From Bimastos eiseni (lineage: Eukaryota; Annelida; Clitellata; Crassiclitellata; Lumbricidae), in assembly GCA_959347315.1 (NCBI GenBank), contig OY365810.1, forward strand, positions 29,378,924-29,442,923: a stretch of 64,000 nucleotides of DNA, in the 5' to 3' direction. Made by a program: the position numbers and the translations under genes. Under the pieces are notes generated by a model. The model did no database searches, was not told the DNA's origin, and saw nothing but the letters and a program-made list of their open reading frames with translations. Shown here piece by piece: positions 28,501 to 35,037 of this stretch; positions within the stretch are counted from its first letter, which is position 1; each line of letters begins with the position of its first letter.

Positions 28501-31500
28501 ACTGCAGAGTTCAAACAGGTAGACAGAAGTGAGGCCTAGGATTGTGACTGTGATTGAACAACTTCTAATTACATGTCGTTTAGCTTACTCTGCCTGCTCT
28601 AAGGTTAAAAGATTCTAATTTTAAATATTACATATCCTACTGTGCACGATGTAAGTGGCTGAAAAAGTAGGCAACTGCTGATTTTAAACTCATACTCCGT
28701 CTGCTGTATGGTTTGTGGCTCATAACTTAACTTTTTATTAGGAATCTTATTTACCATATTCGGCCTACTCTGTTTCTTATGGCTCAGATATGAATAACTT
28801 CTGTGTTGAGACCTTATTTAACTTTCTCTGGCTGAGGCTATTGCTGCACTACTGAATTTACTATGCTGGATAAAATATCTGCAAATGAATTGCACACTTT
28901 ATGGTATGTGCTTATGATGAAATATTGTAGGTGTCCGATGGGCCAGAAACTTGTGAGGCTTGAACTGACTGAATTGTGTGAAAACATTAATGAATGTTAC
29001 GAGAGCTCCAGCCTCTGCAACTATGGGGCATGCCACGACACAGATCAAGGCTACTTCTGCCGATGTCAAAGAGGCTATGGCGGGTCGCACTGCACTGAGA
29101 GACAGGGAACACCTTCCATATTAATTACCAGCAGTGCCATCATCACCATCATCATCAGTGCCACTGTCATACTGTGTATGTATTATTTCATTATGTTATG
29201 CTGTGCAGTGGTCGATAATTATGTAATTATTAGACAGATTGATTGATTAGACTCAGATAGGTTCTGCTCAAATGTGTAACATTGTGTTGTATTGTATTTT
29301 ATCATTTATAAAGCGCTTCTCACAACACAAGCCTTTCAGAACTAAGCACATCACGAGGTCCTCATAGGGAAAAGAAGGTTTCGTGGTGAGAGAAAGAGAC
29401 AGAGATGTTGCCAGATAGGATGGTAGAACATAGAGAGGGAAAGTCCTTTTCATAGAGATGGTCGAGCATAGAGATTGCAGGCAAAGGATCTGGATTTAGC
29501 TATTGTGGTCCTCGAATGGGGAATGAAGGGGTCAAGCCGGTCAGAGGCCCTGAGATGGCGTAGTGACCTGGCAAAGTGGGGGGGGGCAGAGAAGTTGGGG
29601 GCAAAGATATTTTGTCATGGTTGCTGATTGGTCGAGGAGCTTACTTTGTAATATGGGGTGGTTTGGGTATTACCCTCCTCTGAGATGGTTGCTTTGTAGA
29701 GGACCTTGGGCAGGTCCTTGACTCACATGTGCTCAGCACTGGCCATTGATACTCTGATAGCTATAGTAGCCCTGATGAATATAAAAAACAATAATAATAG
29801 TATCTAGAATAATACTAAGAGGTCTTTTTATTAATGCTGCTATCTTAATATCCATGACAAGTAATCAGTTGATAGTTTCCTCAAGTGAAACCTGAGTAGA
29901 AAATCTTAACATATTGGAGAAGTGTTGTAAAAGTTCAGTAGGCCAGGAAACCTTAAGTTAGCAGTATATGCAAATTAGTTTAAGTATATCCCTCGTGAAT
30001 TTTCTGCAGTTGGTTCAGTGAAGAATTTATTTGCTGGCTTACTTGATATAAAGTGGCTAAATTGGGCAGAGACACCCATAGCTTTGACCAACCAACGAAG
30101 ACACACAAGAACCCAACACTGTCCTGATTAGAGACATGACAGAGGAGTCAAAGCATCATTTGATCGTGTGCAAAATTTTTTTTTATGAGTTCCTGTGAGG
30201 TATAAAGATGCTACATAAATAGCCCATTATGTATATGCATATGAAAGGGTTGTCGAATGCTGTGGAAAGCTTTGGAAACAGGAGATAGTGTCAGGAACAA
30301 ATTGTAATTGCTGTATGTTTATACCTAGAAGTTTTTACCTTACTTGTTGATGTGGATGTTTGATTTTAGTGCTGGCTTTGGTGTTTATTATTTATGGTCG
30401 ATTTCGTCATCATCGTCGTCAGATGGATTCGTATACATCAGGAGTTGATCCATTTGATGATGTCAGGGAAAACATCATACACTATGATGAAGAGGGAGTT
30501 GGTAGGCACATTACCAGTAGTACCTGCAAGAATAAATAACTGAAGTTGTGTTTAACATGGTTGTCAGCATGATTTTGAGATTGGGGCAACCATTGTTTTC
30601 AAATCCATAAGTTTGAAATGGACAGCCAGATATTGAAGGAAGTTTGTGCTAAAGATGACCTCTTTCCAACCTTTAAATCTTTGATGACGTTTCATCGTAA
30701 TGATATTCTGTTTCCCCTTCATACACACCTGCTAATATGAAATCCTACCTCCACATTATTGGCCAAATGACTTTCCCACTTTCTGAAAGCCCTTCATTGC
30801 TGGCAATGTTGACCTATTGGAGGCATTTTCAACCGTGCTTCTCCAACGTATTGTCACTTTATTTAAATTTTCCGTGAAGTGACCAGCAATTGGGCGTTTT
30901 CATAATGGTGCTATAGATCATTTGATAAGACAGATTAGATTATGAATCGAGATGAGCTGTACAACTCACGCTCTTGTATTCTTATTTTTCATTAGATTAA
31001 TTTGTATGCTTATGATAGAATGTAATGTTTTTGATTTTACTTGTAAATTGTTCTGTACATGTTGTGCACTTGCAGACGTTTCATTAAAGAAAATACTTAC
31101 TTACTTTCTTATTTCATATGGGTTTACTGTTTACTTAACCAGACAGACCACCATATCTTTTGGTTGTTTGTAAGAGACACTATTTCTCTTTGGCTTTTAA
31201 GAATTTGGATGTCTAACAGCTCTCCACCTGGTGACTGCCTCTATTTGCATTTCTGTGTGATACTGCACGCATTAAAACTGTTAGTGATTATAATAATGTA
31301 AGCATGAAGATACAAACAGATGTAATAACAATATACATGTATATTTATTTGCTTCATGTTAGAGGCATCTTTCATAATAGGTGTTATTTTTCAGTAAAGT
31401 CTTCCTACCAAAATCTATGACCTTGCGAGTAGTAGCTTGGCTTATTTAGTCTTCAAGATCTGTGCACACTGTGCTGTGTCATTCTTTTAGAAAATGACTT

Positions 31501-32178
31501 TTGTGTGCTGTCTTAATGTGCTAATAATTTCTTTATTGAATTCAGTTACACAGCCAATAGGCAGGTTGTGTTGATTATTCAGGAGAGGAAGACCAGGATG
31601 TCTATGACATAAATAAACTGAGGAAACCAATTGGCACAGGTTGTCATGGTGATGTCGTGGTCGTCAGGAGTAAAGCCATAGATCGAGACATAGGTGTGTA
31701 TTTATGCTGCATTATCTATTCTTTTGAAGAAATACCTTTTGGATTGTGATTGAATTTTTGTGTGTATGATTTGGTTTCTGTGTACATACATGTAGGTCTC
31801 TGCTCGGCAATTCCAAGTCCATTTAAATTCAGATATCATTTAAGCTACTAAAGAAATATATGAATGTATATCTCTGTTAAAATATCTGAATTCTGTGCAA
31901 TGATGACGAATCGAGATGGTAGCTTAAGAGGGAAACTGATTTGATTGTTTTTAGGTATGCAATATACTGATGCTGCCGATCTAGTTGCCTGCTTGAAACA
32001 ACACCTCTGGGAAGCAGATCACGACCCCAACGCTCCTCCATACGACAGTGTTCGAGAGTATGCGTATGAGGGCTCCGGAAGCTTAGCTGGCTCACTCAGT
32101 TCCTTAAACACAACAGATGAAGATGAAACCATCCAAAGGGTGCAACAGGAACAGCAGCAACAACAACAGATGAGATGA
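1..32178 (+). CDS. Type III classical cadherin (CadN / G-cadherin-like), 3' 29 exons, 5' partial
   Basis: Calcium-dependent adhesion receptor at the plasma membrane, linked to actin through p120 and beta-catenin. I joined 29 exons (listed separately) with consistent phases: 6412 nt, 2136 residues plus stop. In order they give about ten cadherin repeats with DxNDNxPxF linkers (for example [25 protein letters not shown]), a primitive classic cadherin/NC region, an EGF, LamG1, a second EGF, LamG2, two Cys-rich EGF-like units, one hydrophobic helix and a tail with [17 protein letters not shown] and DPNAPPYDS...YEGSGS...SLSSLN. Two LamG modules match Drosophila CadN and sea urchin G-cadherin rather than the single LamG of DE-cadherin. 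The N-terminus lies before base 1. The tail ends without the usual WGPRFxKLADMYG segment. Four donors appear to be GC instead of GT. Family assignment is firm; exact orthology is not. Confidence 0.95.
32..1286. other. Cadherin intron 1
   Basis: Unique AT-rich sequence between exons 1 and 2. I see no repeat, RNA gene or ORF worth naming. Confidence 0.6.
1287..1745 (+). CDS. Cadherin exon 2: EC repeat end plus next EC repeat
   Basis: 153 codons, phase 0 at both ends, after acceptor tatttag and before donor ggg|gtactt. It carries the DxD-type strand [19 protein letters not shown], and the linker [11 protein letters not shown], then a second repeat with [15 protein letters not shown]. The calcium-binding motifs are intact. 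Confidence 0.93.
2118..2495 (+). CDS. Cadherin exon 3: EC repeats
   Basis: 126 codons, phase 0/0, acceptor tttatag, donor gct|gtgagt. It has the strand [12 protein letters not shown], then ELSNAYPQW where DxNDNxPxF is expected, so this inter-repeat junction is calcium-poor. The next repeat follows ([32 protein letters not shown]). Confidence 0.92.
2928..3125 (+). CDS. Cadherin exon 4: EC linker and next EC repeat
   Basis: 66 codons after acceptor attcatcag. It encodes [15 protein letters not shown] and then [20 protein letters not shown]. Only a GC donor (aaag|gcatgt) keeps the frame into exon 5; the nearby gtatag donor would cause a stop soon after the junction. Confidence 0.85.
3225..3690. 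repeat. (TTA)n / (ATT)n microsatellite tracts
   Basis: Interrupted runs of tta/att with g and c substitutions at 3225-3252, 3370-3397 and 3462-3690. Simple-sequence DNA in intron 4. Confidence 0.95.
3852..4066 (-). mobile_element. tRNA-derived SINE, family 1, copy a
   Basis: Read on the minus strand it starts tggccgattggtaagagtgg (pol III A-box-like), has a B box GGTTCGATCCTCG near 3998-4009, and ends ...gggcgatatcaaatttcgg. The same 200-bp sequence recurs at 6931-7157, 14320-14520 and 56371-56557. Confidence 0.85.
4401..4590 (+). CDS. Cadherin exon 5: second half of an EC repeat
   Basis: 190 nt from acceptor cttgtttag to donor tcagg|gtaggc, ending in phase 1. It reads [20 protein letters not shown], then [21 protein letters not shown], the standard end of a cadherin fold. 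Confidence 0.9.
5395..5546 (+). repeat. Inverted dispersed repeat, left copy
   Basis: About 150 bp, nearly identical to the reverse complement of 8559-8710 (shared blocks include gacagaaaaattcatacc and cagctgcatagttattatg). The two copies flank exon 6 in opposite orientation. Confidence 0.9.
5695..5805 (-). mobile_element. Degraded hAT-type end (ATCGG-rich)
   Basis: Repeated 'atcggtatcgg' words ending atatcggtacagctcta resemble the subterminal and terminal region of hAT elements whose ends read TAGGGATG... Only one end is visible, with no duplication found. Confidence 0.35.
6931..7157 (-). mobile_element. tRNA-derived SINE, family 1, copy b
   Basis: Same order of motifs as copy a: minus-strand tRNA-like head with A/B boxes near 7157-7080, body with gagcaagtccttcgcgc, and 3' end gggcgatatcaaatttcag. 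Confidence 0.85.
7486..7600. repeat. (TA)n / TATATG microsatellite
   Basis: Perfect TA run at 7486-7514, then tatata/tatatg tracts to about 7600, leading into the minisatellite. Confidence 0.95.
7600..8321 (+). repeat. 24-bp minisatellite, about 30 units, ending at the exon 6 splice acceptor
   Basis: The unit contains tgtcaattcagtgtcat and is repeated about 30 times with point differences. Because 24 is divisible by three, all three plus frames and a minus frame are open, which produces ORFs up to 322 residues. These are artefacts of the array. The last unit provides the acceptor caattcag of exon 6. Confidence 0.95.
8322..8465 (+). CDS. Cadherin exon 6: EC linker and next EC repeat
   Basis: 144 nt. 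The acceptor caattcag|gtgagg is the last unit of a 24-bp minisatellite. The product is [19 protein letters not shown] and then [23 protein letters not shown]. The donor is GC (gaag|gcaagg); it joins to exon 7 as DEENRLTYS. The open frame upstream of this exon is repeat, not proven coding. Confidence 0.88.
8559..8710 (-). repeat. Inverted dispersed repeat, right copy
   Basis: Reverse-complement partner of 5395-5546, in intron 6. Starts atttgaagtttccatcatc and ends gaatttttctgtcaatag. Confidence 0.9.
9275..9390 (+). CDS. Cadherin exon 7: EC repeat middle
   Basis: 116 nt, acceptor tttttccag, donor caagg|gtagga in phase 0. It reads [18 protein letters not shown], then [14 protein letters not shown], the calcium-binding L(D/Y)xE strand. 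Confidence 0.9.
9756..9870 (-). mobile_element. SINE family 2, truncated copy
   Basis: Shares tttatccaggcttgggactgg and the preceding gatcattagcgtcgccctcctc with the fuller copy at 10493-10848. Confidence 0.6.
9940..10119 (+). CDS. Cadherin exon 8: EC repeat end and linker
   Basis: 60 codons, phase 0/0, acceptor tttgtttag, donor atca|gtaagt. It contains [20 protein letters not shown]. The following repeat starts with the divergent acidic stretch [12 protein letters not shown]. Confidence 0.92.
10493..10848 (-). mobile_element. tRNA-derived SINE, family 2
   Basis: On the minus strand it begins with a tRNA-like head (tggtcagcatgctgtctgg..., B-box-like ggggattcaaatcccc) and ends with a (CCA)n tail, seen as (GGT)n at 10493-10516. 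Fragments with the same body lie at 9756-9870 (same orientation) and 18391-18500 (opposite). Confidence 0.7.
11095..11413 (+). CDS. Cadherin exon 9: nearly a whole EC repeat
   Basis: 319 nt from acceptor gatgtttag. It reads [37 protein letters not shown] and ends IPEHSRA(G). The donor gcag|gtagga is the first copy of a four-fold 15-bp tandem repeat, and the second copy (gcag|gtaaga) is a stronger consensus donor 15 bp downstream in frame. Confidence 0.92.
11410..11469 (+). repeat. 15-bp tandem repeat of a splice donor
   Basis: Four 15-bp units (11410, 11425, 11440, 11455), each of the form gcaggtaagacaaat or close to it. The exon 9 donor is in unit 1. Units 2 and 4 carry cag|gtaaga. Confidence 0.9.
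11630..11895. repeat. Purine-rich (GGGA/GAGA) tract
   Basis: About 260 bp almost wholly A and G on the plus strand, in intron 9. Minus-strand ORFs across it (Pro/Ser/Leu-rich) are composition artefacts. Confidence 0.9.
12017..12244 (+). CDS. Cadherin exon 10: EC repeat
   Basis: 228 nt, acceptor cattcctag, donor tcat|gtaagt. Motifs: [38 protein letters not shown]. Split codon G|GT at the start and T|CC at the end. Confidence 0.93.
12698..13206 (+). mobile_element. Helitron-like non-autonomous element
   Basis: Begins TCTATATACAAAGCAAAG and ends with a short hairpin (acccg...cgggt) followed about 7 nt later by CTAG and a T. These are Helitron end signatures. Inside, a 150-200-bp block is present twice (about 12711 and 13018), both with ctattgactcgaaac and aacacctgggacac. 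No Rep/helicase ORF. Confidence 0.6.
13578..13825 (+). CDS. Cadherin exon 11: EC linker and next EC repeat
   Basis: 248 nt, acceptor cttttaag, donor caag|gtactg. Motifs: [17 protein letters not shown], then [13 protein letters not shown] and [17 protein letters not shown]. The linker has His in place of the second Asn of NDN. Confidence 0.92.
14320..14520 (-). mobile_element. tRNA-derived SINE, family 1, copy c
   Basis: Minus-strand head ggtcgattggttagagtgg, internal gagcaagtcctttgtgcac, end gggcgatatcaaatttaag. Shorter in the middle than copies a and b. Confidence 0.8.
14614..14855 (+). CDS. Cadherin exon 12: EC repeat end, linker, next EC repeat
   Basis: 242 nt, acceptor cttgtag, donor ttac|gtgagg. 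Motifs: [48 protein letters not shown]. Confidence 0.92.
15214..15347 (+). CDS. Cadherin exon 13: EC repeat middle
   Basis: 134 nt, acceptor ttattag, donor aaag|gtcatg. It reads [19 protein letters not shown], then [19 protein letters not shown], including the LDRE calcium site. Confidence 0.92.
16287..16330. repeat. Perfect 19-bp inverted repeat, 6-nt loop
   Basis: agtgtgtatatgtgtttac at 16287-16305 is the exact reverse complement of 16312-16330, with loop ttgtat. It lies in a TATG-rich stretch of intron 13. Confidence 0.9.
16401..16661 (+). CDS. Cadherin exon 14: EC linker and start of the membrane-proximal Cys-rich repeat
   Basis: 261 nt, acceptor tctgtttag, donor ccag|gtttgt. [15 protein letters not shown] is followed by [20 protein letters not shown] and a Cys cluster, [14 protein letters not shown], typical of the last EC of type III cadherins. 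Confidence 0.93.
17299..17511 (+). CDS. Cadherin exon 15: last EC repeat
   Basis: 213 nt, acceptor gttatag, donor aaag|gtgatt. [33 protein letters not shown], then [14 protein letters not shown] and ILVYNYKG closely follow the fly CadN pattern (FDRE...MKDSG...GDxNDN...VYNY). Confidence 0.94.
17802..17989. repeat. Long near-perfect inverted repeat (73-bp arms, 42-nt loop)
   Basis: Arm 17802-17874 (starting cagtttattcgaggggatt) is the reverse complement of 17917-17989 apart from one mismatch. The loop is 17875-17916. It lies in intron 15. No coding capacity. Confidence 0.95.
18266..18300. repeat. (GGA)n microsatellite
   Basis: Run of agg/gga triplets in intron 15. Confidence 0.9.
18391..18500 (+). 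mobile_element. SINE family 2 fragment, opposite orientation
   Basis: ctgtataaaggaggagggcgatgccaatgatctttgtta is the reverse complement of the family 2 body. It ends in (cta)n, the element's tail. Confidence 0.55.
19452..19566 (+). CDS. Cadherin exon 16: primitive classic cadherin (NC) region, part 1
   Basis: 115 nt, acceptor tgttttag, donor ttcag|gtgatc. It reads [18 protein letters not shown], matching the 'GxVYVxDxDDWD' opening of the NC region in non-vertebrate classical cadherins. Confidence 0.9.
19828..19914. repeat. (CATA)n microsatellite with internal duplication
   Basis: catacata runs with two copies of catactgtacatac. Intron 16, ending about 95 bp before exon 17. Confidence 0.95.
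20008..20186 (+). CDS. Cadherin exon 17: NC region, part 2
   Basis: 179 nt, acceptor tttgttcag, donor gtg|gtaaga. [13 protein letters not shown] and [20 protein letters not shown] follow the family's FxLxxxTGxL...YxLxVxVxDxxW pattern. Confidence 0.92.
20532..20788 (+). CDS. Cadherin exon 18: NC region, part 3
   Basis: 257 nt, acceptor atgcatag, donor tgag|gtcaga, phase 0 at the end. It contains [12 protein letters not shown] and [14 protein letters not shown], the NC segment 'VDIFTVxN...DVRFxAHGSPYY' known from the family. Confidence 0.92.
21345..21420 (-). mobile_element. Degraded SINE family 1 fragment (copy e)
   Basis: gagcaattgtgcatgaaggacttgctcaa matches the SINE body, but the tRNA head is too diverged to delimit. 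Confidence 0.4.
21525..21590 (-). mobile_element. LINE 3'-tail fragment
   Basis: tttatatagcgcctcttcaa followed by gaaatctactcagtag is the reverse of the 3' end shared with the better copies at 27730 and 52571. Only the last 60-70 bp are present. Confidence 0.5.
22039..22328 (+). CDS. Cadherin exon 19: NC end and first half of EGF1
   Basis: 290 nt, acceptor ttttcttag, donor ttga|gtgagt. Cys-rich: [29 protein letters not shown], then EGF start [12 protein letters not shown]. Confidence 0.92.
22608..22690 (+). mobile_element. Possible tRNA-like SINE head
   Basis: ggtggccgattggcttgggc resembles the A-box region of SINE family 1, here on the plus strand in intron 19. No convincing B box. Confidence 0.3.
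23128..23494 (+). CDS. Cadherin exon 20: EGF1 end and LamG1 first half
   Basis: 367 nt, acceptor atattttag, donor caag|gtatca. [12 protein letters not shown] closes the EGF. The LamG strands follow: [49 protein letters not shown]. Confidence 0.94.
23735..23795 (-). mobile_element. LINE 3'-tail fragment
   Basis: tttatatggagcctcttcatgatatctactcagaggcac matches the same LINE 3' end, in intron 20. Confidence 0.5.
23974..24142 (+). repeat. 17-bp tandem repeat running into the exon 21 acceptor
   Basis: About eight to ten diverged units of gttcagtatattctata. The last unit supplies both the acceptor (gttcag) and the first exon bases (tatattc). Confidence 0.9.
24133..24378 (+). CDS. Cadherin exon 21: LamG1 second half
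   Basis: 82 codons, phase 0/0. It starts [12 protein letters not shown] immediately after acceptor gttcag, which is itself a unit of a 17-bp tandem repeat. It ends [14 protein letters not shown] at a GC donor (aaag|gcaagc). A GT donor 9 bp further would add ASW; the GC site fits the next exon's LYDL better. Confidence 0.88.
24958..25177 (+). CDS. Cadherin exon 22: LamG1 end and EGF2
   Basis: 220 nt, acceptor ttttgtag, donor tttg|gtgagc. LYDLHIGK ends LamG1. Then EGF cysteines: [34 protein letters not shown]. Confidence 0.92.
25670..25857 (+). CDS. Cadherin exon 23: LamG2 first part
   Basis: 188 nt, acceptor gatttgcag, donor agag|gtacca. It reads [18 protein letters not shown] and AEYIILE, the first LamG strands. 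Confidence 0.92.
26327..26621 (+). CDS. Cadherin exon 24: LamG2 middle
   Basis: 295 nt, acceptor ttgctag, donor aaata|gtatac. [37 protein letters not shown] and GGHLQIHV are typical LamG strands. Confidence 0.9.
27477..27678 (+). CDS. Cadherin exon 25: LamG2 end and Cys-rich EGF-like start
   Basis: 202 nt. [14 protein letters not shown] is the closing LamG strand, then [14 protein letters not shown] and [12 protein letters not shown]. The donor must be GC (gcag|gcaagt, perfect GC-AG consensus), because the next exon is only open when entered in phase 2. Confidence 0.9.
27730..28125 (-). mobile_element. LINE 3' end with degraded reverse-transcriptase C-terminus
   Basis: The minus-strand frame ends [16 protein letters not shown] ... 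[10 protein letters not shown] and stop, matching the clade-typical C-terminal 'LRSA..LLVPR...AFSxxGPxxWNxLP' of non-LTR polymerases seen at 52599-52838. The middle is eroded. The 3' tail follows at the lower coordinates (intron 25). Confidence 0.7.
28140..28830. repeat. Decayed ~100-bp tandem repeat interrupted by a LINE fragment
   Basis: Recurring blocks such as cctgctctgagg / cctgctctaagg with ...acttctcattttaa appear near 28195, 28266, 28578, 28694 and 28763. A LINE 3' fragment (tagcgcctcttcaaggtgac, 28350-28560) sits among them. Intron 25. Confidence 0.5.
28931..29175 (+). CDS. Cadherin exon 26: EGF3 and start of the transmembrane helix
   Basis: 245 nt, acceptor atattgtag, donor ctgt|gtatgt. 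[17 protein letters not shown] and [12 protein letters not shown] form an [23 protein letters not shown] opens the membrane helix, which is split across the intron. Confidence 0.93.
29289..29600 (-). mobile_element. Dispersed repeat fragment ('tttataaagcgctt')
   Basis: Starts tttatcatttataaagcgcttc and runs through a GA-rich body. It resembles LINE/SINE 3' tails of the tttatatagcgc type but is not the family at 27730. Intron 26. Confidence 0.35.
30370..30501 (+). CDS. Cadherin exon 27: transmembrane helix end and juxtamembrane tail
   Basis: 132 nt, acceptor ttgattttag, donor gttg|gtaggc. [18 protein letters not shown] gives the helix end and basic stop-transfer. [17 protein letters not shown] is the p120-catenin-binding juxtamembrane motif. 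Confidence 0.95.
30502..31582. other. Cadherin intron 27
   Basis: Unique sequence; nothing recognised. Other cadherin introns over 300 bp without a recognised element are 1746-2117, 2496-2927, 9391-9939 (except 9756-9870), 14856-15213, 16662-17298, 20187-20531, 24379-24957, 25178-25669, 25858-26326 and 26622-27476. Confidence 0.6.
31583..31693 (+). CDS. Cadherin exon 28: cytoplasmic tail
   Basis: 111 nt, acceptor tgattattcag, donor atag|gtgtgt. [17 protein letters not shown] completes the juxtamembrane GEEDxDYDLSxL motif. Confidence 0.94.
31955..32178 (+). CDS. Cadherin exon 29 (last): beta-catenin-binding segment and stop
   Basis: 224 nt after acceptor gtttttag, stop TGA at 32176-32178. 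It encodes [34 protein letters not shown] and [12 protein letters not shown], the catenin-binding core. It ends in a Gln-rich run ([11 protein letters not shown]) rather than the usual aromatic C-terminus. A longer splice form using a GT inside the exon (agg|gtgcaa) cannot be excluded. Confidence 0.92.
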
Positions 32179-32506
32179 ACAGACTTTGGTTATGAGACAA
32201 AGAGATAACTATCCTCTTTGGTTCACTGGGCTGTATAGATGGATAACAGGCATAGAAGCTGAATTCAGATGTGCTGAGAAAATATTGTGATTATATCATT
32301 CCATGTATTGTTAGGAAATTGCTACATCTGTCTGACTCCAGCCTCCAAGTGGAAGACACAGAGATTTCACGGGGAATTCTAACACTGGTCATAATAGTGC
32401 TACCTCTCTTTATAGCCATGCTCTTGCCGCTGCCACTCAGCTGCCCAAAGGTGAGGACGAACAATTTGAACAAATGAATGAAACTGATGTCATATCACAT
32501 TAAAGA

Positions 32507-32763
32507 AATAAAAGAACTGCGGCTTGAGGACAGTGCGAACATTAACAATGGAAGACCAGGACTTATTCGCTAAACTATGGGGTGCTACAAACTACTGCAA
32601 ACCCTGTGAAACCTGACATCACTGTTGGTTGCCTCATTAGGTTGAAACTCGTATCCTAGCAGTTTTTTAAGCAAGTGTGTTTCATGCGCCTTATAGGTCT
32701 GCTTCCAAATGCACACGGTCAGTTGAAAGTGCAAGCAAACGTTAAAAGCTTCTTTACAATAAA
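32507..32763 (+). other. Candidate polyadenylation signals of the cadherin gene
   Basis: AATAAA occurs at 32507-32512 and 32758-32763 after the stop codon, before the LINE fragment at about 32.9 kb. Either would give a 3' UTR of about 0.3-0.6 kb. Position only; no transcript evidence. Confidence 0.4.
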
Positions 32764-32892
32764 AATAATGATCTTTTGTTGGATATTTTTTGAGTTTAGA
32801 CTATACTTAGGCCAGTATTATATGTAGACTAGAGAGTTCTCCTTTTCTTAGGTTTTAAGTATCAAGGATATGGAAGTTGCTGTACATAGTTA

Positions 32893-33258
32893 TCATCATC
32901 ATCAGGATCCATGGGCTGAAAATGCATAGGTGTCAGCTGCACGTTTGACCATTGTTCTCCATGCTCCTCTGTCTTGGGTAAGCTGTAATGAGTTATGTAT
33001 ATCGGTTCCACACCAGTCTTCAATGTCATCTAGCCATTGTCTACAAGGTCTTCCTCTTCTTCTCGTTTCTTCCATAATTCCTGTCATTACACTCTTTATT
33101 TTTCTCTCACTATCCATTCTACAAATGTGTCCAATTAGTCCCAATTTTTTTTGGATTATGGCTTGCATGATATTCTCTTTGATGTTTAGTCTTCTTCTTA
33201 CTTCAATGTAAAAAACTGTACATAGGTCCATTTGTAAATGGCTGAAAATTTCCAACAT
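32893..33258 (-). mobile_element. LINE 3' end (GRPxxxWLDDI-type C-terminus)
   Basis: Minus-strand frame reads KLGLIGHICRMDSERKIKSV, then RRRGRPCRQWLDDIEDW, QDRGAWRTMVKRAADT and stop. This is the C-terminal tail of a non-LTR retrotransposon polyprotein, as in many 'R(x)KLRYFGHVxRM...GRPRxRWLDDI' copies. A (ATG)n tail follows on the minus strand near 32893. A different family from the 27730 copy. 5' truncated. Confidence 0.8.
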
Positions 33259-34351
33259 ATTAACCTATAATGGAAGCTGTGTGAATTTACCTCTGCAGTG
33301 TTGCACCTTTTCTAGCACAACAAATTAGGTCACCGCTGCACATGTAGACATGAGCTGGCCAAATTATTTTCTATCTTTAATAAATACAGTATGCTGGCAA
33401 TAGAAATGCAAGGCTGTTAAACAGATATTTCTTCCAATTTTTTGCAAGATGCATTATGAATTGTGCTACAACAGGCCTCGTTGTAATTGTAACTTTGCGA
33501 TCATGGCATCATAATGAAGCGTAACAGTCATATTGGTGGAATGTTGGAATTACTGGGCTGCAGTTACAGCAGCCCATAGTATGTAAGAGTTTGTGTAGAA
33601 TTGAAGTGAATAGTAACATAAATTAAACTAAAAAGTTGCATACCTGGTATTGCCTCCGTTATTTTTGGAACTATTATTGTCCATGAAACAGTATGGTTCA
33701 AAGCCAAATAGCTGCTATCAGACATGATGAAAAGATGCCACTAATTAATGCGAGTTAAATATTGTGATTGACGAAGGTATTGTTGACTTGTCTGCAATGT
33801 GTGCAAGATAGGGCCATACCAAGGATTCTGGATGATGGCAGCTGATTGAAATCCCCGCAATGATTCTTTGCTTTGGCGTTGATCTCCTCTAGTGTCGAAT
33901 CGATGCATGCGGTGAGTTTGTCCGTGGTGTAAATAGGCGTATAGGTGGATGGTAAACGGCGCCAATGTACATTATTTGCTCACCATCGTAACTTTGAGCC
34001 ACATACAGTGGCGTAAGCAAGGGGGTTTAGGGGGTTAAACCCCCCCCCCATTGGCGTAGTTGAAAATATTTTTAGCAACAACCTACAGAATAAGTTGGGA
34101 TAATTTTGGGACCGTGCCCCCGCTAGAAGAATAACAGACACAGTTCACCGAGTGCAGCATACGCCCCGACTCCACGGAGGCAACGGCTGTGGCATAGATT
34201 TGATGCATACCCGATACCGTATACCAGAGTCACTCTGGCAGGGTGTAAATGAAGCAGAACTTAGCCTATAATGTGACAAGCGCAATGTATCATTCAATTA
34301 TTTTCGGATATAGGACAGGGATATAAGACAGCTGTCATAGGCCCTATGCGT

Positions 34352-34355
<4 letters not shown>

Positions 34356-34399
<44 letters not shown>

Positions 34400-34440
34400 G
34401 GTGTTCGCATATGTATTTAATTAATGTATATATATATATA
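34356..34440. repeat. (TA)n microsatellite inside the hAT element
   Basis: TA run at 34356-34394 and a shorter one at 34428-34440. Confidence 0.9.
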
Positions 34441-34663
34441 AATAGATAGAAAGAGAGACTTATGCATTTAGATCAGTTCATCCTTAGACGTGATCATTGG
34501 ACGCATTATACCAAGTTGAGTGTTCAGAAGTTTAAAACAGTTGAGTATAAATGATAAATAATTTTTTATATAAATTGCTGCATTATATATAGTGGATCAA
34601 CTATAAAATCGGTAAGCAGAATTATCTCTCGCTGGAAGGTGCTGTGGTAAGTTTAACTAAACA

Positions 34664-35037
34664 TTGTTATCTCTTGCTGTAAGATGTTGGGGCAAGAATA
34701 GCACTAAACAAAGCGATAATTCCACAAGCAATGGCTCAACGTATTTGGATTCATTAATGACAGAGCTAAGGCAGTGGTACCGTCGTCTTTCACGCAAAGA
34801 AACTGGTAGGCCTAGTGTGCCAAAAAATGCTTTGGGCGCAATGTATTTGTGTCATTCAACAGTTCATCCAAATATTACAAAGTTGTTTCAAATTTTGGCA
34901 ACATTACACTGCCTGTTTCCATCTGTGCAAGTGAGCGTTCTTTTTCACCGCGAAATGACCCCAACAACCGACGAAATAATCAATGAACTACTAAGGAAGC
35001 GAAGATTAGATTTCGTTCTGTGAAGCCAAGCAAGTTA
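34664..35037 (+). pseudogene. hAT transposase C-terminal dimerisation region, frameshifted
   Basis: One frame gives HPNITKLFQILATL. The conserved ICASERSFS motif (hAT C-terminal dimerisation domain) appears in the next frame, so a small indel near 34905-34912 breaks the gene. After the motif the sequence degenerates and stops. Only the 3' portion of a transposase of about 600 residues remains. Confidence 0.75.
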
